In this document: piece after piece, positions 31,014-41,156 of the stretch
Numbering within the stretch: position 1 is the stretch's first letter
Layout: the number at the start of each line of letters is the position of its first letter
Assembly: GCA_947095585.1 (NCBI GenBank)
Contig: OX352763.1
Span: 63,955,016-64,019,015 of the forward strand
Reading direction: 5' to 3'
From: Nephrocerus scutellatus
Lineage: Eukaryota; Arthropoda; Insecta; Diptera; Pipunculidae
Length of the DNA stretch: 64,000 bases
Position numbers and translations under genes: made by a program
Notes under the pieces: generated by a model
What the model was told of the DNA's origin: nothing
Database searches by the model: none
The model's input: only the letters and a program-made list of their open reading frames with translations

Positions 31014-32205
31014 AACGATTTAAGAATTTTCTCATGGAACGTACGCTCACTGTATAGAGCTCGAGCTGCACAACAGCTAACCGATACCCTGTCCAAATAT
31101 AATGCTGACTTAACAGCAATTCAGGAGATGCGGTGGACAGGGAATGGTGTCTTACAAAAATCAGAATATGACATTTATTACAGCTGTCATGCAAGACATC
31201 ATGTGCTCGGGGTGGGGTTTCTAGTCAACAAAAGAATGAAACCCACCGTTATTGGCTTTAATACAGTAAATGAACGGCTATGCATCGCTTCGCGTGCGGG
31301 GCAAATTTAAAAACATAAGCCTCATAAACGTTCACGCACCTACAGAGGATTCCCCAGATGATGAAAAAGAAGAATTCTTTAAATCAGTCGAACGGGAACT
31401 CAATGCCTGCTCTCAGTATGATGTAAAAATCTTTCTGGGGGATATGAATGCTAAAATAGGTAGGGAGCCAGTATTCAGGCAGTACATTGGCACTCATAGC
31501 TTACACGAGAACACTAATGACAATGGACAACGAGTCATAGAGATGGCAGCAAGCAATAATTTGGTCGTTGCGAGTACAAGGTTTGCGCGTAAAAATATCC
31601 ACAAGCCACCTGGGTATCTCCAGATGGAGCCACTCGCAACCAGATAGACCACGTGTTGATAGACCGCCGCCACAACCCGAATCTGATGACGGTACGAACG
31701 TACCGTGGTGCCAACGTCGACTCGGACCACTATCTTGTTGGTATGGTGCTCCGAGAGCGGATTGCATCATCACCGAAGACTGCGTCCGCGAATCAGACTC
31801 GAGTTCGCAATGAAGAGACCAGAAAACACTACGGTCAAGCGATAGGACTCGCCCTAAATGCAGAGAGAGTAAGTCCTGGGGCTGAGATGTCGGGCGTAGA
31901 AGAGAAATGGAAACGCCTTAAGAATACTGTCATTAGTACTGCTGACTCCATCTTAGGCAGTAGTCGTAGAGATCGAAACGACTGGTTCGATGACGAATGT
32001 AAGCTAGCGACTGAACGTAAGAATGTTGCATACCGAGCAATGCAACAATCTCATAGAAAGCGGGCGCGCGAAGATGATTATAAAGAGCTCAGAAGAAAAA
32101 ACAGTTCACCGGCGAAAGAAAGCAGCCTGGGAGAAGAATCTCGTCCGTGAACTGGAACAGTACAGAGAGCAGGACCGCACCAGGAGCGGAAGTTCTACCA
32201 AAGGG
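31014..32205 (+). pseudogene. RTE-like endonuclease and linker
   Basis: Endonuclease motifs in order: FSWNVRSL (31025), AIQEMRWTG (31117-31143, catalytic glutamate), INVHAPTEDS, FLGDMNAKIG (31433) and SDHYLVG (31720). Frames change near 31270 and 31640. The frame 31653-32150 covers the end of the domain and a basic linker (WFDDECKLATERKNVAYRAM). Such proteins are often mis-annotated in insects as craniofacial development protein 2-like. Confidence 0.8.
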
Positions 32206-33895
32206 TCCGCGGTATGACGCAATATAAACCGCGTTGCACATACTGCAAGGACAAAGAGGGTAATCTGATCGCCGATCTTAAAGGCATCTTAGAGCGATGG
32301 GAAGAGCACTTTCATGAGTTGCTAAATGGCCAGCTAACTGAGGAATTTGAGGCTCCACCAATGACCGAAGATCATACTATGCTGCCGCCACCAAGCATGG
32401 ACGAAGTTAGCAGAGCGATAAATCGGCTCAAAAATAATAAGGCCCCGCGATCTGATGGGATCCCAGTGGCACTGATAAAAATAGGAGGCCCCACATCACA
32501 CCAAGCAATTCATGAAATAATAGTGCAGGTATGGGAAGAAGAAGTTATGCCAGAAGACTGGCGAAGAGGCATCCTGTGCCCCATACATAAGAAGGGAGAT
32601 ATCACAAAATGCAGCAATTATCGTTGTTTAACGTTGTTGAGTACCGCGTATAAGATTTTCTCCTATATCCTTTATAGGATAGATAGACAGGATAGCCCCA
32701 TACGCTAAAGTCATCATTGGTCCATACCAGTGTAGCTTCATCCCAGGCAAATCAACAACTGATCAGATTTACACCCTAAGGCAGGTGATGGAAAAATGTC
32801 TAGAGTTTCAAAACTCACTACACCATCTTTTTATAGACTTTAAAGCCGCCTATGATAGCATAGCCATAGTAGAACTTTATAAAGCCATGAGAGAATTCGG
32901 CATCCCAAATAAACTGACACGACTATGTAGGTTGACCATGACCAATGTCATAAGCCAAGTAAAAATATCCGGATCACAATCAAGCCCATTCAACATCTAT
33001 AACGGGCTTCGACAAGGGGATGGACTGGCCTGCGTCCTCTTCAACCTGGCGTTCAGAAAGTGATCCGAGACTCTGACGAACAATTCTCTATAAGTCCATT
33101 CAGATACTGGCTTACGCAGACGATATTGACATCGTTGGTAAAAACCAAAGAGCTGTACAGGAAGCTTTCATCCAGATAGAGCAGGCGGCACGAAATCTGG
33201 AGCTGCACATAAATGAAAGCAAAACAAAGTACATGATGGCCACGTCTGAGAGTAGAAGGTCCAACATTGGTCCCCCAATTCAGATAGTGGAGCGCGAATT
33301 TGAAGTAGTGCAATCCTTTAACTATCTCGGGTCAACTATAGAAGCCGATAACAGCATGGAACCAGAAATACGCGCACGGTTGCTTAAAGCCAACAAAGCC
33401 TACTATAGCCTGTCAAGACTCTTCAAAACCAGGAACTTAACCATAACATCCAAGCTGCTGATATATAAGACAATGGTCATACCAGTACTTACATATGGAT
33501 CCGAGACTTGGGTGCTTAGCAAAAAGCATTCTGACCTCTTAGCCGCGTTCGAGAGAAAAGTCTTACGGAGAATTGTTGGCCCCGTATGTTAGGAAAGACG
33601 ATTCCGGAGACTCTATAATGATGAGATCTTCGAGCGTTACCGCGATGTCGACATTGTGAAGAAAATTAAGCTCGGTAGGCTCCACTGGGCAGGACACCTA
33701 GCTCGCATGAGCATGAGTGATTTATGGAACACGACAGCGAGGCCGGCCAAGCCTACGCTGGAAGGATGGCGTAGACCAGGACGCCCAGAGTTTAGGGATG
33801 CCAAACTGGATGACATCGGCTCGAAATCGGGACCGGTGGAGAGACTTTTTGCGGGAGGACAGGACCGGACCCCGGTTGTAGAGCCAAATATGATG
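32206..33895 (+). pseudogene. RTE-like reverse transcriptase
   Basis: Frame 32214-32708 holds RLKNNKAPRSDGIPVALIK and ILCPIHKKGDITKCSNYR. Frame 32785-33063 holds FIDFKAAYDSI and GLRQGDGLACVLFNLA. The catalytic YADD lies at about 33113-33124 in a third frame. The thumb frame 33233-33592 has FNYLGSTIEADNS and YGSETWVLSKKHSDLLAAFE. The end frame 33656-33910 has GRLHWAGHLARM. The YGSETW and GH(L/I)xRM motifs are typical of RTE-clade enzymes. At least four frameshifts or stops. Confidence 0.82.
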
Positions 33896-33908
33896 ATTGT
33901 TTTTTTTT
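33896..33908. repeat. Target site duplication, right copy (13 bp)
   Basis: Same ATTG plus nine T as at 30718-30730. Immediately to the right the antisense family A sequence resumes (AAATGAAGAAGGAATG). Confidence 0.85.
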
Positions 33909-34230
33909 AAATGAAGAAGGAATGCAATTTTTCATTCCTAGCAAAATGGTTGACGTGATAAGTTGTGATGCTTCATCAGCATTATTGCTGGAAAAGCAGG
34001 TTGACCAATCAAATGAGCTATAAAATTAGTTCAGGTGCTCCTAGTTAGCATTTTTATAGTGCCAGAGTAGCCTTTTATGAGTAGGCTCTTTAATGGCTGG
34101 TGTTATTGAAAATTTGGCTACTATCAAAGAAAGCAGATACATCAATTGAATATTTATCACTTAGTAGTTAGAAATAAATCTAAAAGGGGAGGTGATTGAC
34201 CAGTAGTATCGAGATACCTAAAGATGCATT
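33909..34230 (-). mobile_element. Family A LINE, antisense, endonuclease-RT linker
   Basis: Minus-strand counterpart of about 6640-6975: the GMKNFIP region, the linker and the end of the endonuclease. It stops near 34230. With 29705-30717 it makes one element split by the RTE-like LINE. Confidence 0.75.
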
Positions 34231-34499
34231 CACATGGATTTATAAATAAAAACATACATGAATATACACACACTACCAAACAACAAATGTAAATAAAGAT
34301 CATCAAAATAAGTCGCATAAGAAAACAAACTGCAAATGTTCGGTAGATAACGACACAGACAGTTCAGTGCCCTATTCTAATGAATTTCGAGTACTTCGAT
34401 AAAGAGCACGTATAATGTATTCTAAGAAACGTATTTTAAGTGCATTACCTATATAATAAGTAATTTTTTAATTTGTAAAATTGTATAAAAGGAGAAGAT
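34231..34499. other. Unassigned AT-rich stretch
   Basis: No gene. Contains TATAAAAGGAGAAG near 34484 and AATAAA near 34506, which could belong to an LTR remnant, but no paired copy was seen. Confidence 0.3.
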
Positions 34500-34514
34500 T
34501 TTTAGAATAAATTT

Positions 34515-34632
34515 GAGATACAGTTATGTGGACATCTCATCTTTTCCTCTCCCTAATTTCCTAACGCACACGCTATGGTAAGCACTATAAGGGTGCAAAT
34601 CCCTTTGGCGTGTGTACATTATAAAAAAAACA
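34515..34632 (+). mobile_element. Family B LINE 3' end with stem-loop
   Basis: GGACATCTCATCTTTTCCTC...AACGCACACGC...GGCGTGTGTACATTATAAAAAAAA. The 3' stem-loop (34567-34573 pairing with 34608-34614; inner AAGGG 34589-34593 with CCCTT 34601-34605) and the A-tail match the other family B ends. Confidence 0.75.
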
Positions 34633-35150
34633 GCCCATAAAAATTAAAATTTTTCATTTAAGTTCTTTTTCTTTCTTTCTTTCTTTTTCTTTTTGGGGAT
34701 ACATATGTGTGTATAGTTTTAACCGGGTTAATTTGGAAAAAATTAATATTAGAGCCCCCTTCACTTCAAAATTTTTTCAAAAACTATTCTCACCGGAGAT
34801 ACACATGTGTAAAAAAAATTTTGTATGGGAAAAAATTCAAACCAAAAACTCAAAAATTTTTACAAAAAGTTCGGTCTATCGGAGATACGCATATATTTAA
34901 AATTTAAAGTAAATCGGGCTAATTTAAAAAAAAAATGTATGGCCCCACCCCCGGTCCCATTCGCTCGCATTCGACCCCGGGGCCTCAAATTATTTACCAA
35001 AATTGTTGTCCATTTTACACCCGTGTGTACAATTTAATAAAAGTCGGGTTATTTTTTTTAAAAAAATTTGTATAAGAATCACGCCCCGGGTCTCCAAAAT
35101 TTTTACAAAAAGTGTTGTCTATCGGAGATACACGCGGATATACAAAAATG
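34625..35150 (-). mobile_element. Helentron-like repeat, right end and tandem units, minus strand
   Basis: The inverted right terminus (AACAGCCCATAAAAATTAAA) is followed by four to five degenerate ~118-bp units with CGGAGATACACATGTG and GTTGTCTATCGGAGATAC words. A (CTTT)n run lies at 34666-34693. Confidence 0.6.
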
Positions 35151-35430
35151 CATGTTGTCCAAAGACGTTCAACCCACGAAGAGCAAAGAAAAATCAACGT
35201 TAGCAGCGAATACACCCATCCATCAACACATATAACTAAGACGACTACGAAGCGGAACGATTCTACAAACTCCAAGAACAGTTAGTCTCAGCAAATATTT
35301 AAATAATTTATACTAGGAAATGCAAGAAAACAAGAATTTACAGATTCTCCAGTGTGATTCAATAACTTCAGAACTAAATAAGACACGCACACAAAGAATA
35401 AGTGACATTGAAAAATTTTAAAAAAGCATT
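35151..35430. other. Unassigned stretch between Helentron-like pieces
   Basis: No gene recognised. The sequence near 35160-35290 is less AT-rich but has no motif. Confidence 0.3.
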
Positions 35431-36775
35431 AAAATTTTTCATCTAAATTCTCTAATCGCAGAAATTGATATGGGAGCCCCTCGATCCTGGGTCATTTTTT
35501 ATTTTTTTTATTTTTTTATTGTAGGAAAAAATAATCGAAAGAGACATGTGACATCAGATGTCAAATTTGAAAATGCTCAGATCATTTTATTCTGAGCACT
35601 TAGAGTTAGAGCACGCTCATAATCTAAGCAAATGAGAAACACGAGCATTTTTCTTGAGAACTCTTTGACTGCTCTGAACTAATTTATGAAAACGCCAAAT
35701 GACAGAATATTGTGAAAACTTGTTGTTCTATCTGTAAGTTGATATCGACAACAAAAAACAAACGACATCAATAAAAATACAATTCAGTAAATAAGTAAGT
35801 AAGTTGAATTAAGCATAAAACATTTATGTCTCGTTTCATTTGCTGGGTTCATTTGTGGGTGAACTAAGATTTCTCTCACGTGGTTTCACTTTAACGTTGC
35901 ATTTGCGAACTGTGCCCGGAGTACTGTTTGATTTTATGTACCTTTGTTTTGTAGCCGATAATGTTACTTTGCTACCCGTCGGCAATCGGGTACATCGGGC
36001 ACTCACCTCTTTCACCTCGAAAACTCAGTCCCTTTCAAAGCTAACCTATGGGTATGGTTTCGGATACGGTTTGTGCAATTGGAAAGAGACATTAGTGTAC
36101 AAAATACATACATATTACTTAAAGATGTCGATTCGACTTTTATACTATTTTGCACTTTCATGGTAACTTTGTGAAATGGCATTAATAATGATTGTGTAAG
36201 TCGGAGTAATGTATATTGATGCTTGAGAAATGATGTGAAACCGAAATTTTCTGTTTTCGTTCATTATTAGAAATAATGACATTATTAATAACCGTGTAAG
36301 TGCCGAGTTAAAAATATGGCGACGCAAACTCGTAGTGCTTCCATGAACAGGCAGAATAGATTTTGCAATCAAAATCCACCAGCCCAAAACCAAACAGCGC
36401 AGCACACACACACAGTCATTAAAGTACGACGGTATCTGATGCCACTATATGATATTTAAAAAAATATATAAGGGCCTTGCTGCCGAACCCGGGGACCGAT
36501 CACTACCAAATTTTTACAGAAAGTGTTGTCCATCATAGATTCACAGGCGTATAAAATTTGAAGAAAATGGGGTAATTTTTTTAAAAATTTTGAATGGGAG
36601 CCATCCGACCGCGGCCCCAAATTTTAATAGAAAGTATTGTCATGGCAAAGACACAAGTGTGCCAAATTTGAATAAAATCGGACTAAGTTAAAATTGATCA
36701 CAAGATTCTGCCAGCCAGCCAAGATTCTGCCAGCCAGCCACGGGCACGCGAAGTTAATATAGAGAATTTAAAAAT
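35431..36775 (-). mobile_element. Helentron-like element, long form, minus strand
   Basis: On the minus strand it runs from the left terminus at 36775 (CGCGAAGTTAATATAGAGAA on plus) through two tandem units (36480-36680) and a unique middle to the right terminal region at 35431-35460 (AATTCTCTAATCGCAG on plus). The 400-bp block 35440-35870 recurs at 58915-59345 and 59620-60045. Relative to the 58-59 kb copy it holds ~470 bp of extra sequence at 35870-36340, in which the frame 35840-36166 shows no recognisable domain. Confidence 0.6.
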
Positions 36776-36779
36776 ACTT

Positions 36780-36915
36780 CAATGTCCCAAAGGAAATCAA
36801 AATTTTTGGTCATTCGTGAAACGAATTAAAAATACTGCCTCGTCTTCAATTCTAACGCTCACAATGACAACTGTCAGCTCTATAGACAAGGCCAATCTTC
36901 TTGCTTCTATTAGCC
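36780..36915 (+). pseudogene. Family B LINE short RT fragment
   Basis: About 135 bp reading VPKEIKIFGHS and ending CAGCTCTATAGACAAGGCCAAT. It corresponds on the opposite strand to the block at 2580-2690 and 54640-54745. Confidence 0.55.
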
Positions 36916-37440
36916 TTTATTATATCCCAAGGAGGACATTTTGAACATCTTTTATAGCTACATGTGTAGACAAATATTTTGAAAGTTGCAGTTTAATATT
37001 TGTGTGTATTTTTTTTCTGAACAACATTTTTTAAACACCCGCATCTCAAAAGATATCAAAAATTGACCCCCCTCGCATACGATTTTTTCCTCAGAATGAA
37101 GCAAGGAATCACCTTAACGGATTAAAGCATTTAATGGTTTTTTTTTTCTACTTCGTTATCTTCACCGTTTTCTGCTTCGTTATCTTATTTGCTTCTGATC
37201 TCTTGTTATTCAATTTTCCTATGGTGATAATGTTTACTACTCAATTATAGCAATTATACCCCTTTGGTTGTATTGTTTTTGTGCTGGTGTTTCCACATTA
37301 AGAATTACAGTTGGCTGGCTAGATTACTGTTGTATTGGTGGTCGTATATGCAGCACTTGCCTCATCAATAAATTAATGCAGACGGGTAATTTGAAACGAA
37401 ATTATCGTTATATCTGTTAATGCCACAATTATTTGTTGAA
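36916..37440. other. No supported gene
   Basis: AT-rich DNA with T-runs (37138-37150). No motif, repeat match or long frame recognised. Confidence 0.4.
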
Positions 37441-38490
37441 AATCGTTGTATTGTGGATAACAGCTCAGTTATTAATACGAAATACATGGTAATGATAGAA
37501 TTTTCCACCATGGCGGAAATATTTTATTATGTCTGCATCTTGCAGACGTCCGCGTTTTCCCATAGCGACGATTCGATAGAAGAATTCATATATTCCTTCA
37601 TTCGATATTTTGTTTGTAGATATCATCATCAAGTGGATATCTGCGCTGCTTTTAACGTGTGGGAAGTCCAACAAGTAGTTGCAGAGAAGACAAGCTCTCT
37701 GGAAGCGGAAGCATATAAAACGAAACGGCTGCAGGAGGAATTGGCGCAGTTCAAACGGAAAGCGGAACGTATGAAAAAAAATTGAAATGACTGGCACGAC
37801 AATTGACGAAGTTATGCTTGAAGAAATTCGTGAGTACAAAGAAACATTAACGTGTCCATCGTGTAAGGTTAAGCGCAAGGATTGACGTGAAAAATCATTC
37901 AAACGTACGTATACAGTATCCAAACCATCGCACCATATTTTTGCGTTATCCTCATTTTCGTGTGAATCGCACACATCAATACTTTTTCATCCCAATTATA
38001 TGCTTCCCATAAACTTGTTACACGGTTGACGAATTGAGTTGGAGTTAATAATGTGTGAGATGATGAATTGAATCATCATCAAGTGGATATCTGCGCTGCT
38101 TTTAACGTGTGGGAAGTCATGCAGTAATTGACGTGAAAAATCATTCAAACGTATGTATACAGTATCCAAACCATTGCACCATATTTTTGCGTTACCTCTC
38201 ATTTTCGTGTGAATCGCACACATCAATACTTTTTCATCCCAATTATATGCTTCCCATAAACTTGTTACTCGGTTGACGAATTGAGTTGGAGTTTATAATG
38301 TGTGAGATGATGAATTGAAGTCAGGCAATACATTGATGACATATCTAACATGATGCGGCTGAGAAATTTGTCTGAATACGGAAGGATCTCCTGGGCCAGG
38401 CATACTAATGTTCTGAACCTGGGCATCAGCGTTTGGCGTCATTTGCATGTTATTTCGCGTTGCTGCTGTTCGCTCCTCCTCATAGTTCAA
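37440..38490 (-). pseudogene. LTR-element gag with internal duplication and captured Bre1 piece
   Basis: A minus-strand gag-like protein starting with ATG at 38490: DPSVFRQISQPHHVRYVINV and LPDFNSSSHTL, then (frame changes) MCAIHTKMRGNAKIWCNGLD, VYIRLNDFSRQLLHDFPHVK and GIYEFFYRIVAMGKRGRLQ. The repeated pattern AKIW, FxxxLLHDFP and EFFYRIVAMG resembles retroelement Gag capsids. The segment covering AKIW to SSADIHLMM is present twice (about 37620-38075 and 38076-38300). The first copy is split by ~214 bp of Bre1 coding sequence. LTRs and pol were not found. Confidence 0.6.
37669..37882 (+). pseudogene. Bre1: Captured fragment of Bre1 (RNF20/40-type E3 ubiquitin ligase)
   Basis: 214 bp, plus strand, encodes the end of the coiled coil (VAEKTSSLEAEAYKTKRLQE, ELAQFKRKAERMKK) and, one frame later, TGTTIDEVMLEEIREYKETL plus TCPSCKVKRKD, the start of the C-terminal RING finger with its first two zinc-binding cysteines. 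Bre1 ubiquitinates histone H2B. The rest of the RING is missing. One extra A in an A-run near 37772-37780 shifts the frame. Otherwise no stop occurs, so the capture is not old. It lies antisense to the gag that contains it, at a junction with ATTGACGTG overlap. It is a fragment, not a gene. Confidence 0.85.
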
Positions 38491-38685
38491 ATTGCATGGA
38501 TGGTTTTTTCGTTCTCGGTCTATTGTGGATGCGGTTTTTTGATGTCATTTGTTTTGTCTGAATCATATTTGTTACCATTTGCTTAGCATTTTAATTTCTT
38601 CATCAATATGCTATTAAACGGATCTGTCAGGATACAGAGTTTAAATAAACATAATTTATATTTTCGTATTTATTTTTCCTTTCAT
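38491..38685. other. Flank of the gag relic
   Basis: May hold more of the gag upstream (a weak minus-strand frame runs to about 38580), then AT-rich DNA. No LTR identified. Confidence 0.3.
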
Positions 38686-38689
38686 TCCT

Positions 38690-38816
38690 TTTTAAATTCT
38701 CTATATAAACTTCGCGTGCCCGTGAGTGGCTGGCTGGAGGACAGGCACATCAAATCTTGTGCTTAATTTTTAACCCACTTCCTAAAGCCTGATTTTATTG
38801 AAACTTTGTACACATT
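38690..38816 (+). mobile_element. Helentron-like 5' terminal fragment
   Basis: TTTTTAAATTCTCTATATAA, ACTTCGCGTGCCCGTG, then TTTTAACCCACTTCCTAAAG and TTGAAACTTTGTACACA. It is cut at the poly(T) of the next element. Confidence 0.65.
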
Positions 38817-38948
38817 TTTTTTTTTTTTTTTTTTTTTTATAATGTACACATGCTAAAGGGGTTCGCACCATTATAATGCTTAGCAAGAGCGTGGCCGTTA
38901 GGAAATTAGGGAGAGGAAAGGATGAGATGTCTATGCACGCGTGTCTTA

Positions 38949-39562
38949 GGCTGGTGTTTATGGCGAAGCGAATTCGCGTCGCGCGACGCGATGGCTTTTC
39001 GCGCGATCGCACGCGAAATCGCCATTGGGTGTTCAAGGCAGAGCGAATTCGCCTTGTTTCATTCCTGTTTTTATATTGGTAAAATGAACAACATGCGTGC
39101 TAAAATAAGGCGCTTATTGTTATTGGAAAGCAGTTATTTGCTGCATAAAAAATATTTGAAAACATTAAAAATAAATAAGAGATTTCAAGTGGATCCAATA
39201 AACAAAGAACGCAAACGTCATGGAGAATGTCAGCATTTGCACCCCCGCCTCCAACAATTTCCTGAAAAATTTAAAGAGTATTATCGTATGAACAGTGCAA
39301 CATTTTAATATATCTTGGAAGCGATTCCACAAACACTAGTTTTCGCACACAACCTCAATAAATTTTTCCATAACGAACGAGCGATTCGCTAAACTGATTT
39401 AAAATATTTTGATTGCAGTTTTTCGTCGCTTGCAGTCGCTCATTTCGCTTTTAGCCAAATCGCTGCGCCATAAACACCTTCATATGTACGCATGTAATTG
39501 ATCGCTAGCAGCGAATCGAATCGCGTCGCGCGACGCGAATACGCTTCGCCATAAACACAGCC
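38949..39562 (+). mobile_element. PIF/Harbinger element, 614 bp, non-autonomous
   Basis: Terminal inverted repeats of ~45 bp: left GGCTGGTGTTTATGGCGAAG... and right ...CTTCGCCATAAACACAGCC, each containing the palindrome TCGCGTCGCGCGACGCGA. TTA lies on both sides (38946-38948, 39563-39565), the 3-bp TWA-type duplication of this superfamily. The interior has a short transposase-derived ORF. Two paralogous family B copies show the empty site with a single TTA. Confidence 0.85.
39084..39308 (+). pseudogene. Harbinger transposase N-terminal remnant (74 codons)
   Basis: ATG at 39084. The frame reads RRLLLLESSYLLHKKY, then FQVDPINKERKRHGECQHLH and PEKFKEYYRMNSATF and a stop at 39308. The pattern VHPIN-x-RxxxG...FP..YYRMNxxTF is the N-terminus of HARBI1-like transposases. 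The DDE domain is absent, so the element depends on enzyme supplied elsewhere. The frame is open and could still encode a short DNA-binding-type peptide. Confidence 0.75.
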
Positions 39563-39775
39563 TTAAACGACTGCAGATCATAAAAATGCGGAAACACAGA
39601 ATCAGGCAAATCATTCCACATAACTATCGTGCGGCTAAAGAAGGAATCTCTGAATTGGTTAGTACGTCCGAAGATAGGCTTAAAGATGGACCCGTGAGAT
39701 CGAGTTGAAGCACGGGTATTACGGATGGATTGGAGAAGAATAGGCGGGATGCATCTGGATATTTCTTTTGAACAC

Positions 39776-40440
39776 CGCTTGTGTATCTCCCATGACAACA
39801 CTTTCCATTAAAATTTGGTGCCCCTCGGGGTCGGGGTCTCCTATTCAAATATTTTACAAAAAGTATCCGATTTTCTTGAAATTTTATACACATGTGTATC
39901 TCCAATGGAAACACTTTTTGTAAAATTTTGAAAGTTATCAGGCCGCGGGATCGGGGGCACCCATACAAATTTTATAAAAAAAAGTACTGGATTTTCTTCA
40001 AATTGTATACACATGTGTATCTCCGATGGATAACATTCTTGTAAATATTTGGAAGTCTTGTAAAGAAGCGGGATCGAGGTCACCCATACAAATATTATAA
40101 AAAAATAATCCGATTTTCCTCAAATTATATACACATGTGTATATCCGACGGACATCTTTTTATGTAAATATTTAGAAGTATTCAGGCCCCAAAGTCGGGG
40201 GCACCCATACAAATTTTATAAAAAAAAGTACCCAATTTTTTTCAAATTTTATACGCATGTGTATCTCCGATAGACAACACTTTTTGTAAAAATTTGGAAG
40301 TGATCGGGCCCTGAGGTCCGGGGGCACACATACAAATTTTGTAAAAAAAAGTACCCGATTTTCTTCAACAACCAACCCGATTTGGACAACATCTTTATGG
40401 AAGTGCTCGGGCGCTTTTAATTTTTATGAGTTGTTTTTTT
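39776..40440 (+). mobile_element. Helentron-like tandem array, copy 1
   Basis: Five to six units of ~118-125 bp with GGGGGCACCCATACAAATTT, CACATGTGTATCTCCGATGG and TTTGGAAGTGATCGGG words. It ends with the right terminus TTTTAATTTTTATGAGTTGT. The 5' side starts directly inside a unit after the family B relic. Confidence 0.75.
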
Positions 40441-41156
40441 ATTTATCCAAATCAATCATATATTTCCTAAGTGTACTGTATAATCATATTAACAGTGTTT
40501 AGTGTGTATAGTGTAATAATAGTAATAATGTACTTGACACTAGTAACTACCTTTCTGACCGTTCAATCCAGGTCGTATTGGACGGTTTCAAATCAAATGT
40601 TCACCGCATAAACGCCGGTGCTCCCCAAGGGTCTGTTTTGTCTCCGACTCTCTTTCTCATTTTTATTACATACAGCATAATACACAATAGAGTAGAATTT
40701 AACGCTTCCAAAACCCTGTCGTTCTTCTGTCGTCCAAGCGCAATTAAAACCCCAAACATTTATCCATGAACGGATCTTGCATCAAAGAAACTGAAAAATT
40801 TGCAATTATCGGTATGTGCGTCAACAACAAGCTTCGTTGGAATGACCACATATTTTTCTTCGCCAAGAATGCTGCGAAAGATGTACTTCACTGGCTTCAG
40901 ATCTGGCTACTATTTGCAAGGCATATATTCGCCCTAAACTTGAATACAACTGTATTGTTTGGGCAGTTGTCCCAAGACCACATCACATCTACTAGACAGA
41001 ACTCAGAACCTCGCGGTAAAAGTTATTGGTGAGGTAAATATCGCGAAAACAATCGAATCACTTGAACATCGTAGGAATGTTTCCCGCTTGTCACCTTTTT
41101 ATCGATTTTTCCACAAGTTCAAAAGATCCAGATGCATCCCGCCAATTCTCATGTAT
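39891..41156. repeat. Tandem duplication of ~1.27 kb, left unit
   Basis: 39891-41156 and 41157-42419 are successive direct copies (offset 1266-1276 bp), each with Helentron-like units plus the same family B fragment. The junction is at CATGTGTATC (41157), where a family B reading frame is cut after CIPPIL. Confidence 0.8.
40560..41150 (+). pseudogene. Family B LINE fragment, copy 1
   Basis: RT fragment with NAGAPQGSVLSPTLFLIFI, then a jump past the catalytic FADD region to NRVEFNASKT, MNGSCIKETEKFAIIGMCV, DHIFFFAKNAAKD and SLEHRRNVSRLSPFYRFF. It is cut at about 41150 by the tandem-duplication junction. The FADD deletion is shared by the copies at 41830 and 50420, showing common descent. Confidence 0.78.

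Larger units (their letters stand above)
30731..33895 (+). mobile_element. RTE-like LINE (family C), near full length
   Basis: Begins GCGGTCAGCCATCAGCAG, a start shared with 61740, and ends ...GCCAAATATGATG without a poly(A), as RTE elements tend to end in short repeats. The 13-bp ATTGTTTTTTTTT duplication on both sides fixes the limits. It contains ~285 bp of 5' UTR, an endonuclease and a reverse transcriptase, inserted in an antisense family A LINE. Frameshifts and stops make it inactive. Confidence 0.85.
38817..39775 (-). mobile_element. Family B LINE, 5'-truncated, antisense, split by a Harbinger element
   Basis: On the minus strand: RT C-terminus (39775-39566; EISRCIPPILLQSIRNTRAS, MWNDLPDSVFPHFYDLQSF), then the 3' UTR (38948-38838) with stem-loop and a ~21-nt A-tail (T-run 38817-38838). 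The Harbinger element 38949-39562 sits at its TTA. Removing it joins the same sequence as in the uninterrupted copies near 42580 and 51170. Confidence 0.82.

Noticed and set aside
35840..36166. 108-codon plus-strand frame as a host gene
   Set aside because: No recognisable domain, no splice or promoter evidence, and it lies within a Helentron-like repeat whose block recurs elsewhere.
37465..37785. Both strands open around the gag/Bre1 junction, possibly a fusion gene
   Set aside because: The long frames cross the capture junction by chance; each strand carries one authentic fragment only and no expression signal is seen.
37669..37882. A real Bre1 gene at this locus
   Set aside because: Only 214 bp are present, the RING finger is cut after two cysteines, the frame is shifted, and it sits inside a duplicated gag segment.
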